A DNA stretch of 64,000 bases from Elgaria multicarinata webbii (lineage: Eukaryota > Chordata > Lepidosauria > Squamata > Anguidae), in NCBI RefSeq assembly GCF_023053635.1, contig NC_086182.1, positions 1,377,001 to 1,441,000 on the forward strand, read 5' to 3'. Shown here piece after piece: positions 32,226 to 42,648 of the stretch. The notes beneath the pieces are model-generated. The model searched no databases, was not told the DNA's origin, and worked only from the letters and a program-made list of their open reading frames with translations. The stretch's first letter is position 1. Every line of letters begins with the position of its first letter. A program made the position numbers and the translations under genes.

Positions 32226-35200
32226 TTTCTATACCGCCCAATAGCCGGAGCTCTCTGAGCGGTTCACAAAAGAGTTGGGGGGGGGGGCGGCGTAGTTTAT
32301 TGCACTCCACAGCCACAGGACAGGCAGAGGGAGCCCCGGAGCGGCAATGGCTGGGGGACGCCCCGGGAATAAATACCGCCATTTGCTGGGGTTGAGGACC
32401 AGACCTCAGAGGAGAGGCCCCTCCCCAGCCAGCCAGGCTCATCTCCCTGTTAAAGCGTTGGTCGGAAAAGGCGCTGAGGTTGCAAGCAGCTGCAGCAGGT
32501 TGGCTGCTCAGGCTGAAGCTTTGGCAGGGAGAGGGAACAGGCTGCCTAAGGGGGTGGGGGTGGGGAGCCAGGAAGCTCCACACTGCGCCACAGAGGGGGG
32601 GGCTGCCACGTGCGCCCCCCCGCCCCCTCCTGGCCCCTGACCAGAGCTTTGTGCTTCTCGCCCACTGCAGAGATTCCTCCGGCCCCATTCCCAGCCCCAA
32701 CCCCCGGCTGCCAGGCCTGCCTCGCCATCACCAGCCGAGCGAAGGCGGCTCTCAAGACAAACAGCAGCCGGGCTGAAGTGGAGGCCGCCTTGCTCACCAC
32801 CTGCAGCAGCAGCTTTCTGGACTGGCAGGAGGCAAGTAGGCCGAGGGCAGGGGAAGAGCCGGAACTGCCGCCTGACCGCCCCCCCCTTCACCAAAGCTCA
32901 CGCTCTGCTCCTGCCCCAGCATGGCCGAAGGAGACCCCATGCCAAGGTCTCGGTGCTCTCCGTTGGTGGCCCTGTGGCAGGAGAGAGGAAGGGTCCCTTT
33001 GGCGCCGGCGCTCAGCGGCAGCAAGGAAAGGGAGCTTTCCACCTTTGGCACCAACGGGACGCTTCAGGAAATGATTAGCTTGCAATAGGCTTTATAGAAT
33101 CCCGTCTCAATAAGCCTACAATCTATAAGTGCAGCCTGATGAGGTGGACGAGGCGCTTGCAGCAATGCAACCAACCAATAATAAGCTACACACACTTGTT
33201 ATTTACAGGATGTATATACTGCTCCACATCTAACAAGATTCCTGAATGGTGGACAATATTTAAATACTTATAACGACTGTATGCCCATAAAACCATGGCT
33301 GGCCAGTCAGGGACGGCTTGTTGAAATAAGAATGTCTTCAGCAGTGCAGAAAACAAACGGTCCGCGCCAGCCAGGCATTAAGTCGCAGGAAGTCCACAGA
33401 GCGGGAGCCAGTTCATGGATGGCTCCACTCCCATTGGCTTACAGTAGGACGTGGAGGGAAAGGAGTCGTGCTCAAGGTGGCTTTTGAGGAGGGATGTGAA
33501 GGCAGCAAGAGTGGTGACACCTTACAGGCATTCTGGGAAACAGTTCCCAGCAGAAGAGGCAGCAAGGGGAGAAGGGCAGAGCCACCACGTTCCCAAAACC
33601 TCCTTAGGAGCTGCACGCAAGTACAGCACATCATGTACTGGGAGGAGGTTGTCGGTGGGGGTGGCTTAGGAAACCACCGCCAAAGGCATGTTACACACAC
33701 ATGGTCCATCACAGATGGAAGACAGGCTGCTAGTGAGAAGACAGAGGAGTTTCTGCTACCTAACGCTGCAGGAAGTGTTACGGTGGCACTCAGGCTTTTT
33801 TGCAATGCCACTGGCTCTCTCTCAAAGCGGACCCAGAACAGGTACTGTGAGATTCCCTCCCCTAGACAGGAAGGGGCCAATGAGCACCACTTCTGCTTGT
33901 GCTGGCTGCTGCACTGACGCCTGCTGTGCCCCGGTGGCCACTCCTCCAGGGGAGGGCTGGGTAGGCCAGGTACGAAGCGGAGTCCCAGGTCACTGGCTAG
34001 AGGCTGCTGACATGATCTTTCCCTGCCCTTCTGCAGTGCAAAAGCTTCATCAACCAGCACCAGCCAAAGTTGTTCACGACCCTCACAAAGCCTTGGAGTG
34101 TCCAGACTACGTGCCAGGTATGAGGGAATTGTTCTTGACGGATCTCCACCTTGAGTGCCCTAGGCTTCTTATTGTTGAGGGGCCCTTGTCATCTACTGGT
34201 GAGAAGGGCGATTGGCCAGATGTGCGCATGCACACCAGGGGCAAAAACGTTCCAGACAGCTTCACTCATTGGCTTGGGTCCTGTCCAGAAGCTGTTGGAC
34301 AGACTCAAGCCAACCGGTGAAGGTATCTGAAATTCAGCCCTTCAGCTGCCTCAGTGCAGCCCCACCTTGTTTACTCCTACGCTGACCAAACTTGTTGCCA
34401 CTTTCTGGAAGGTACTCAAGGTGATGGACAGCAGAACCAAATTCAGATATGGAAAGTTGTCAGATACTAAAAACCCCAGAAGAATTGTAGAGCAATCCAT
34501 GCAAGACGAGAGGAACAGCTAGCTGAGTGGAGGCAGCTGCAACAGTGACGTTATTATTCTACGCACCTCAGGAAGCTGCAGGAACGGGGAGTCCTGATTT
34601 TAAGTTATTTTATTATTTATTTATTTACAAAATTTGTAAATAGCTCCATATCTGAAACAGATTCTGGAGCAGTGAACATAAGAAGTAAAACAGTAAAAGA
34701 TACAATAATTTAAACACCATTATTATACTAAAGAAAAACACCACACAAAATGCCAATAAAAATCTTGGCTGTCAGTCAAAGAACGCTTCCTAGAAGAAGT
34801 TTAGAGATGACCTGAAAACAAGAAAAGGACACCTATAGGAAGTGGAAGGAAGGCCAGGCTACAAAAGAAGAGTGCAGACAGGTATCACAGAAGTGTAGGA
34901 ATTGCATCCGGAAGGCTAAAGCTGAGAATGAGCTGAGGCTTAGCGAGGAAGGCTAAAAGCAACAAAAAAGCTTTCCTCAGGTCTGTGCATAGTAAAAGAC
35001 AGAGGAAAGAAGTGGTGGTTCAACTGCTTAATGAGGATGGCAAATTGATAACAAACAGGAAAAGGCTGAAATGCTGAATTCCTACTTTGGCTCAGTCTTC
35101 TCCCAAAAGGGGGTCTATGGCCCCCCTGGAAAAAGTGAAGCAGAAGCTGAGGGGGCAGGATTGCAGTTTGAGATTGATAAACAAATGGTCAAGAGTCTCA

Positions 35201-37067
35201 GTTTATTGGCCCTCATCCAGTCCGACTACATAATATACCTTCACTTCAGCAAAGCTTTTGACAAAGTACCCCATGCCATTCTGATCAGCAAACTAATTAA
35301 AACTGGGCTTGATGGGAAAACTATTACATGGATCCACAATTGGCTACAGAATTGGACTCAAAGAGTGCTAATCAATGGTACCTTCTCAAACTGGGGGGAG
35401 GTAACAAGCGGGGTACAACAGGGCTCAGGGCTCTTCAAAAAATTTATTAAGGACTTGGACAAGGAGGTGCAGGGAATGTTTATCAAATTTTCAGATGACA
35501 CAAAATTGAGTGGGATAGCAAATAGCCTGGAAGACAAAAGCGAACTTCAAGGTGATCTTGATAGGCTGCAGTGCTGGGCTGAAAACAACAGAAGGAAATT
35601 TAATAGTGATAAATGCCAAGTTCTACACCTAGGAAAAAGAAAGCAAATGCAGTTACAAGATGGGGGATACTTGGTTCAGTAATACTACAAATTAGAAGGA
35701 TCTTGGAGGTGCAGGTGTGGATCACAAGCTGAATATGAGCCAACAGTGTGATATGGCTGCAAAAAAAGCAAACACTATTTTGGGATGCATTAATAGAAGT
35801 ATAGCTTCCAAATTGTGTGAAGTGCTAGTTCCCTTCTATTCGGCCCTCATTAGGCCTCATCTTGAGTATTGTGTCCAGTTCTGGGCACCACATTTCAAGA
35901 AGGATGCAGACAAGCTGGAGGGGGTTCAGAGGAAAGCAATGAGGATGATTAGGGGTCTGGAAACAAAGCCCTATGAGGAAAACTGAAAGAACTGGGCATG
36001 TTTAGCCTGGAGAAGAGATGGCTGAGCGGAGACATGATAGCACTCTTCAAATACCTGAAAGGTTGTCACACAGAGGAGGGCCGGGATTTCTTTTCGATCA
36101 TCCCAGAATACAGGACACGGAATAATGGGCTGAAGTGACAGGAAGCCAGATTTTGGCTGGACATCAGGAAACAATTCCCGACTGTCAGAGCAGTACGACA
36201 ATGGAACCAGTTACCTAGGGAGGTTGTGGGCTCTCTCACCCTAGAGGCCTTCAAGAGGCAGCTGGACAACCCTCTGTCAGGGATGCTTTAGGGTGGATTC
36301 CTGCATTGAGCAGGGGGTTGGACTCGATGGCCTTGTAGGCCCCTTCCAACTCTGCTATTCTATGATTGTTTTCAGGAGATGCTGGAAGCAACCTAGCGCT
36401 GATTTAATCACCTCAGTGCCCCCACCCCTTTGTCAGTTTGATAGACCCACAGGCATTGCAAGCGTCTGGGGCAAGCAGCTGCAGGCTTCCTGTCTCAACA
36501 GAGGCGCCCACCCAGGAAGTCAGCGGGGTCAATCAGCAGCCTGCTCTGCCTCCTGCTTATTCCTGCCTGTGCTTATCAACAGGAACTGGGCGCCTGCATG
36601 GCAGCAGAGAAGCCTTTTCCAGCAGCAGCAGCCGCCTGCGCCCAGGGCCCCACTTACTGGTGCTCCAGCCCAAGTGCAGCTGAGCAGTGCAAGGTGAGAA
36701 ATGTCCACTCCGGCTGGCTCCGTGGTAGCCATGCTCCTTGTATCATCTGCAAGCTATGCAAGAGGACAGGAAGGAGGGCAACAGGGAGAAAGGGAGTTTT
36801 CAGGCCTTGGGGGCACATGGAACCCGTCCACCTCACTACTTCCCACAAGCTGGCCAACTTCAGCTCATTTGACAGTTAAACCGAGACTGTTTGGCCCCAC
36901 TACAGAAAGTTGCAGAGACCCTGAAGTACCCCAGTACTAACAGTGCCATGCGTTACAGCAGGCCTCCAAGGGGGCATGCATCACCCTCTTGGGGTGGGAT
37001 CTAATGTCTCCTCCCCGTTATCTTCTTCTAGGCTGTACACCACTGCCAGGCCCACGGATGGCTGTAG
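24011..37067 (+). CDS. SFTPB: SFTPB, pulmonary surfactant-associated protein B precursor, complete, 11 exons
   Basis: Exons: 24011-24053, 27608-27741, 28009-28080, 29544-29669, 29967-30107, 30697-30786, 31559-31742, 32671-32831, 34037-34117, 36583-36693, 37032-37067; phases agree at every junction (392 residues). Order: signal peptide [16 protein letters not shown]-terminal saposin-A domain (Cys 26, 34, 43, 49); first saposin-B domain (60-137); mature SP-B from about residue 179 ([12 protein letters not shown]); third saposin-B domain (277-349); a C-terminal saposin-A domain (Cys 363, 371, 380, 386). Mature SP-B keeps cysteines at positions 8, 11, 35, 46, 48, 71 and 77 as in human, including Cys48, which links the dimer. 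Intron 8 starts with GC (GAG|GCAAGT), the rest with GT. SP-B inserts into surfactant films and is needed for air breathing. Human SP-B ends just after the third saposin-B domain, so the last two exons are distinctive. Confidence 0.95.
25160..25590 (+). mobile_element. L2-type LINE 3' end in SFTPB intron 1
   Basis: 'tccctccttaaagtccac', 'tgtgaggctttgacacaaca' and the end 'caccgccttgggttccttgg...ggtgggatttaaatacaataaataaataaat' match the layout of an L2 3' UTR with a (TAAA)n tail. This is a different subfamily from the minus-strand tails. Confidence 0.55.
26655..27130. mobile_element. Non-autonomous DNA transposon (MITE) in SFTPB intron 1
   Basis: Inverted ends 'ttagggctgtgcacc' and 'agagcacagcccta' enclose about 450 bases rich in GATC words ('gatccgaccc', 'cagatccagagcgagatcc', 'ggggatccaaatcgg'). 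It has no coding capacity and is probably hAT-like. Confidence 0.7.
29720..29766. repeat. (CT)n microsatellite just inside SFTPB intron 4
   Basis: A CT run of about 45 bases starts some 50 bases after the exon 4 donor. A (CCCCTC)n run is at 29096-29122 in intron 3. Confidence 0.9.
32184..32280 (-). mobile_element. L2 LINE 3' tail in SFTPB intron 7
   Basis: (ATTT)n of about 48 bases followed by 'ctataccgcccaatagccgg' and 'ctctctgagcggttcacaaa', the reversed L2 terminus. Confidence 0.8.
34605..34795 (-). mobile_element. Possible L2-like tail in SFTPB intron 9
   Basis: 'ttatttatttatttacaaaatttg' followed by an A-rich stretch has the layout of a reversed LINE tail, but the diagnostic terminus is diverged. 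Low-confidence assignment. Confidence 0.35.
34796..36370 (+). mobile_element. CR1 LINE, 5'-truncated and internally rearranged, in SFTPB intron 9
   Basis: Sense-strand ORF2 pieces: [33 protein letters not shown], then [30 protein letters not shown] (RT motif region), [15 protein letters not shown] and a complete 3' end 'ccccttccaactctgctatt'. About 450 bases between the first and second blocks are missing and replaced at 35192-35222 by a short L2-derived word. The copy is inactive. Confidence 0.9.
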
Positions 37068-38105
37068 CCAAACCATGAGGGTCCTGCCGAAGGGTCACAA
37101 ATCCTGCTACTCTTTCACCAAATGCTTGGATCCTGCCTGCTGACTGGGGGTGGGGTGTAAGACCACGGCTCATGCCCTTTTAGACCTCAACTCCCATCAG
37201 GGCCAGCCAGCTCGGTCAACATCAGGAACGTTGGTTATTAAAAGTCTAAAACAGCTGGAGGGCTGCAGTTTGGCAAAGGCGGACCTAAAAGAGGTGCTCA
37301 TATTCTCAATTATTAAAGGTAACCCCGAAACTGTGTTGTACAGAGTCTTTTCCTTGCATGAGCCAACACACACTTTGTCCTCATGTATGGTGGCGTAACG
37401 CAGAACGAGCAGAAGGCTGTGAAGGGGCCAAGGGCGAGGCGGGGCGTCCCCTGCAGGATCCCCTCACCTGGGCTTGGCTTGTTTTAGAAACTGCGCCTCT
37501 GGGGCTGCGGTCCCTTTCCTTCCCACCATTTCCCAACTAAAAACCTTCCCAAGGTTTACTGGTCAAAATGGCACCTTCAGGATGGGGGCTGCATCAGGAG
37601 GAAAGCTGGAGTGGGGGGGGGGCAGGTGGAGGGGAGTCAGTGACTCTTGGCTCCACACCACAGTCCCAATCCCCAAACGGCTGAGGGCAACGAAAAGGAA
37701 ACTGCACAGGTGTGAAGCCAGGCACAGCAACATGTGAGCAGGGAGGGAAGTTGTCGCATGCCTGCATGGGGATCCCTTGCAGGGGATGGGTCAAATTCCT
37801 GGTCTGCTCTTATGCATGGCTGACTAATGAGGTGCTGCAGCAGCAAAAGCAGCCAGGCGGCCAAATTAGTCTTTGAGCACCATCATTTCAAACATTTCTC
37901 GTCAGTAACACGGTTCTTCTGATTGGCTTCTGAGGCGGGACTCCATTAGTAGGCTCACGCAAGTTTAACTTGTAGCAAAATAGCATCCAAATCAAGTGGA
38001 GCTGAACAAGTGACAGCATGTGTTGAATGCCGGCCCCATGGCTAGCAAAGGCGCTGCTGCTGCTGTTGAAAAACGACAGACCATCTTAAAAAACCAAGTA
38101 TACAC
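37068..38105. other. SFTPB 3' UTR and short SFTPB-USP39 intergenic DNA
   Basis: ATTAAA-type signals occur near 37238 and 37310, about 170 and 240 bases after the SFTPB stop. A short hairpin-MITE remnant ('caactcccatcagggccagcc') lies at 37180-37265. The two genes converge with less than 1 kb between their likely transcript ends. No further gene is seen. Confidence 0.5.
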
Positions 38106-38106
38106 A

Positions 38107-38112
38107 TTTAAT
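38107..38112 (-). terminator. Likely USP39 poly(A) signal (ATTAAA)
   Basis: The reverse complement of TTTAAT gives ATTAAA, about 370 bases beyond the USP39 stop codon at 38482. No perfect AATAAA on the minus strand was seen nearer. Confidence 0.4.
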
Positions 38113-38481
38113 GCAGACGTAGAGCCCAAAGTGTCCAACAAAATATGTGGGGAAAGACCACAAGGGCCCCCTCCAATCTCCCCTACACCACGGAGATTGC
38201 TTGAACTGACTTCTTCACCAGGCCATGGTGAAATGGGCTGGAGGTCAACAATGCCCAGAAAAGTCTAAAAAAGACATGGCTGCCCGGCCATCTTGCAAGC
38301 TCTTCTCCAGCGGGAGCACAGGCAAGATGCGGGTGGCGGCGGAGTCCGCATGTGCCCAACTGGACGGCTGAAGGGACAGAAGCAGCGACAGGCGGCTCGT
38401 GATCGGAGCCCTCCGCTTGCAGGAGAGGGGACGGGCGGCCACAGCCCCCTTGATCCTGACCTGGCCTTCCATTTCCGCCTT

Positions 38482-41400
38482 TCAAGCCCCTTCCTGGTTG
38501 GTCTCTTCTTTGCTGTCTCGTCTTTTCCAGATCTGGAGAGAGAAACTGGTCAGTAGGTGCCCTGTTAATAGAGAACGCCTCCTTTGCCTTGCCTTTTTGG
38601 CTGTCCATGCAACTGCACCAAGGCCCATGGTCATCAAAAATGAAATATCCCGCTGACATCCATATTGCTTTCAGCCCACTTTGGCAGTTCATCCCAACAG
38701 CCAGATTGGCAAGGCTTCCACTCGCAGAGGGCCTCACCCGTGCGTTTGCTGTTACCATGCGCCCCGGCACCCTCTCACGCAAATGCAAGTTCGCTGCTGG
38801 GCCTCCCCCAAGGCAGAGGAGGTTCCCAGTGGGGGTCGCTCAGCTGACCTGAGGCGGCTCCTCTGAAGGCCCCCGACACTCACCTGGATGTACGCTTCAG
38901 AGAGCGTGATCATCTGGGGGAGGATGTCCGTCACTTGCAAGTCTTGCAGCTCATACCACTTGCCTGTGCCCTGCCAGAATCACGACAAGAGGGAAAGTCC
39001 TATCAGAAGACCGGCTGGCAAAGAGAACAATGTGCTCCTGCTCACTTGGGCTGCACTGCGGCTCTTGAGAGGTAAAATTTCCGGAAATTTTGAAGCCGTG
39101 GGGAAAAAATGGGTTTTTTCCCCGGGGGGGGGGGGGATTTGGGGGGAAACAGAAATTTTTGGGAAAATTGAAATAATATTAGCACTTTTTGCAGATTGAA
39201 AGTCACTTTGTTACTTTAGGAACATAAAATGTAATTATGTCCAAGTTGGTTTGGCGTAAAATCATTACATTTGGTATATTAAAAGTACAGTGTATTCAAA
39301 AATTATTACAAATTGAATTTACTTTTTTACTTTGTTTTACTTCTTTTGGTAACAAATGGAGCTACAAGCTCCTGGACTGTAAGGAACCTCTTTGGTTTTG
39401 ACAGTTTATGAGGAGCAGGCAAAAAACAATTTAAAAAAACAACATAAAAAACCACCAACATTAATAACAAAGAGCATTGTTTATGTCTCCCCTCGTCCTC
39501 CACAGTGTCAAGCAGACATAAAGACCCCATTCCCATAAAAAGAACTGAGAAAAAAGGGGGAACCAAGATTCAGCAACATGCATGAAATTTAATCAGACTC
39601 ATTTTCTGCGCTACAGCTATTACTATCAGTTTCAGTCTCTGCCCCCTAGAGGCAGAAATGCATCCTGCTCTTGCATTTGAGAGTTGTAGTCTCAGTTTGG
39701 GACCCAGGACTTTGCTTGTCCTTGGTGCACGGAAATTATAATAATCTGATACTGTACATAGTTTTTAGAAATCATTTGGAGAAGTAAATATCTGAACACC
39801 TTGTCTTAAACACTTTATCCATCATTCTAAAATAAAACATCCCATAATCCAGTTTTTCTTCATTTTTTTCAATTTTTCAGGGAAAAAGCCAAAAAAGGCT
39901 TCAGAAAAAACCTGGGGAAAAAGTTTTTCCCCCCGAATTTTTCTGGTCTTTTTCCGGGCCTTCACATTTCTGTGCAGCTCCAACTTGGGCCCAGGCAAAA
40001 CTCCACATGGGCCACGGAGCAGTGAGGCCTGAAAAGCAACCGTGGGGCACAGAAGACCTAGGAAACACCAGGAGGAATCCCAAGAGGAGAGCACGCACAC
40101 ACCAGGCCGGTGGAACAAGAAACAGGGCACTCCTTTGGAGGCGCTGGTGCTGAGAAACACCTCAAGTGTTACTCACGATCGCAGCAGGCAGCAATGGCAG
40201 GCCTGAGCTCTGCCCACCAAGGACTCACATGGTGCAGCACATGAATCCTGTAGGCCCCTTCAGCAGGTTTTCCATCGTGCACAATGTTTGCGACGAGGTC
40301 ATAGGTTGTGTTCTTATGTACCGCCTGCACTTCCTCACACAGGTATTCCCGGAGATCCACATTCCTACAGTGAAAAAGGAGCCAAGTCAGAGGCTGTAGG
40401 ACCTGCAGCCTCCCTTGCAGAAGGCAGAGACCGAGCGAGCCTCTCTGAGCGCTCTGCCCAAAGATCACCATCTGCTGCTTTTGCAGCTTGAGCAGTTGGG
40501 CGCACCTCCTGCAAAACCTCAGGGCAAGTGAGAGAGATCTAGAAGGGAGTCATTGACAAGTCAGTGAGCCAGGCCAGATTTGTGTTCAAACCGAGCCCCT
40601 CTGCCTTCAGCCTCACACCCAAAAGATGAACGAATTTATTCTGTTATAAGCTTTTGTGGACACTGTCCATTTCATCAGATGCACCTGATAACAGCAGCAC
40701 TGCTACCCCTCTGGGAACTGTTTTAGCTAGATGTGTATTTTCATATCAAACTCACTCCCAAAATTTGGAAGGCTCCGTCTCCGTGCTAGAGTGCCTCCTG
40801 TCTGAAACCCTTGGGAACATTGCTGCTTGTCAATGTTGACAATACTAATCTAGATGGACCACCACTCTGACTCAGTTTTAGGCAGCTTCCTAGAAAAAGC
40901 CTGGAAGCCAGGGAGCCTTTGGAGTTGGAACCAACATGAAGCCAACATCTATCTAGCTATCCAAACATGCCTTCAAAAGTAACATCGGCCCCGAGGCACG
41001 TGTCTACCTAGCATCACACCGAACCACAAGCTCACGACGGGTCCAGTCCAACCAAGGCCCTCGGGCAAATACATATCCAATAGAGAAAGGTGGCACCTAC
41101 GTGATGGGGAAGTTGACAATGGTAGGGTTCTTCTCCACAAAGAAGTTGTTCTTGGTGAACCTCTTGATGCAGAAAATGAGGTAAGGAGGCAGCTTGGTAA
41201 GCTGGAAGCGCTTTAGGAAGTTCTCCTTGTAAGTCTTATATTCCTGAAGGACAGAAAGGATCGTCTGAAGATATATTTCCATAGGGAAGTGAAGCCTAGT
41301 CCAGGTAGCCTTTGCCCACACTCTTGCCCCAGATACATATCCTGGCTTTCAAAGACTTTCCCCACCGTGCTGGAGAAAGGCAGACCCCCCCCTCTCCACC

Positions 41401-42605
41401 CCAGCAGAAGAGATCGTGCTACTTCCAGCCCGCCAAACAGCCGCTCAGTGTGCTGAGGAGGAGGTACGTGGGGCATCTTCCTCCTTATTGCAATTGTGCA
41501 ACTTGGGCAGAAGTGGGGCAATCCGGACGCCTACTCAGGCTGCGTGGAAGGTGGCCGCATGTCCGCGCGGCCAAAGGACCAAACAAGACACGTCTGCTGC
41601 TGCTCACTGCAAGACCACCTGCCGTGGCGCCATGAGATTCTGCCCAGCGTCCCTCGCTTCGGGTCGCAAATGGCGCGCCTTCCAAACATGCAGGCCCTGA
41701 AGGCGGGGAGAGGTTTGTCACGGCAGGACGTGCAGCAGCCAAGCGGTGCCAGGTTTGGAGTCGGCGGCACGTCGTTTCCAGTCACAGTCATGACTTCCTG
41801 ATGCCACCCTTAGTTGCGGAGATGAGAAAAGCAGAGGGGGCAGAAGGGACAGCATTACCTTCTCCGTGATCCCATTGAACTTGGCCAGGATGTTGAAAAG
41901 CGGCACCTGAGGAATGATGAGCTGCTCCTTCTCATCCTTGTATAGGGGGGCTGTGGGGAGGTCCAGGGTCAGGTACATGAAGGTGGATTCCACCATCTTC
42001 TCCTGGTACTCGTCATTTTGGAGCAGCTGCTCCTTCTCCTCTGCTGGCTGAGAGGGCGAGAGAGCAAGAGCTGCGCTAGCAAAGGAGAGCAGAGCCACAG
42101 CGGGGGGGCCTGCCTTTGCCACGCGCAGACAGCAGCACTGCTGAAGGCACGGCTTGGCCGAGGGCTCCAGGAGGAGGCCAGGCTGGCCCCGGGGGTGTCA
42201 GCGCTGGCAGCCCGGCAGACACAGGACTGGGCTTCCTGGTGGCTTGGAGGTGTCTGACGTCACCCATGAGATGAGACGGTGCCCCTCCCTGCAGTGGGAG
42301 GCACAGCAGGGGCCAAGACCCCGAGGCTCCCCCTCCTGGTTCTTGAGAACCAGAATCCAACCCCTACACGAAACTTACCAAGTCAGGGTGTGGCAATTTC
42401 TTGGTGAAAATCCGCATGGAACCCTGGAAGACATCCGTCACAATGGCTGCAGACATACACAGCAAAACAAAACAGGTCACTATTCTTCATCCTTAGCCCA
42501 AACAACTCCCCCAAGGGTGCTTGACTCGTGTTTTTATTTTAATCATCTGTATCCCAGATGTTGTGAAAATAACATTTGTCTGAAATAATTCGCAGGATGA
42601 TGATG

Positions 42606-42648
<43 letters not shown>

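Noticed and set aside
38533-38556. A plus-strand acceptor-like TTTTCCAG followed by IWREKLVS
   Set aside because: The palindromic CCAGATCTGG makes both strands look spliced. The minus-strand reading gives the conserved USP39 end IWKRRD...EGA-stop.
40169-40471. USP39-like frame continuing as SPWWAELRPAIAACC
   Set aside because: This is read-through of the GT donor after IHVLHH into intron 11. The true continuation GTGKWYELQD is at 38970.
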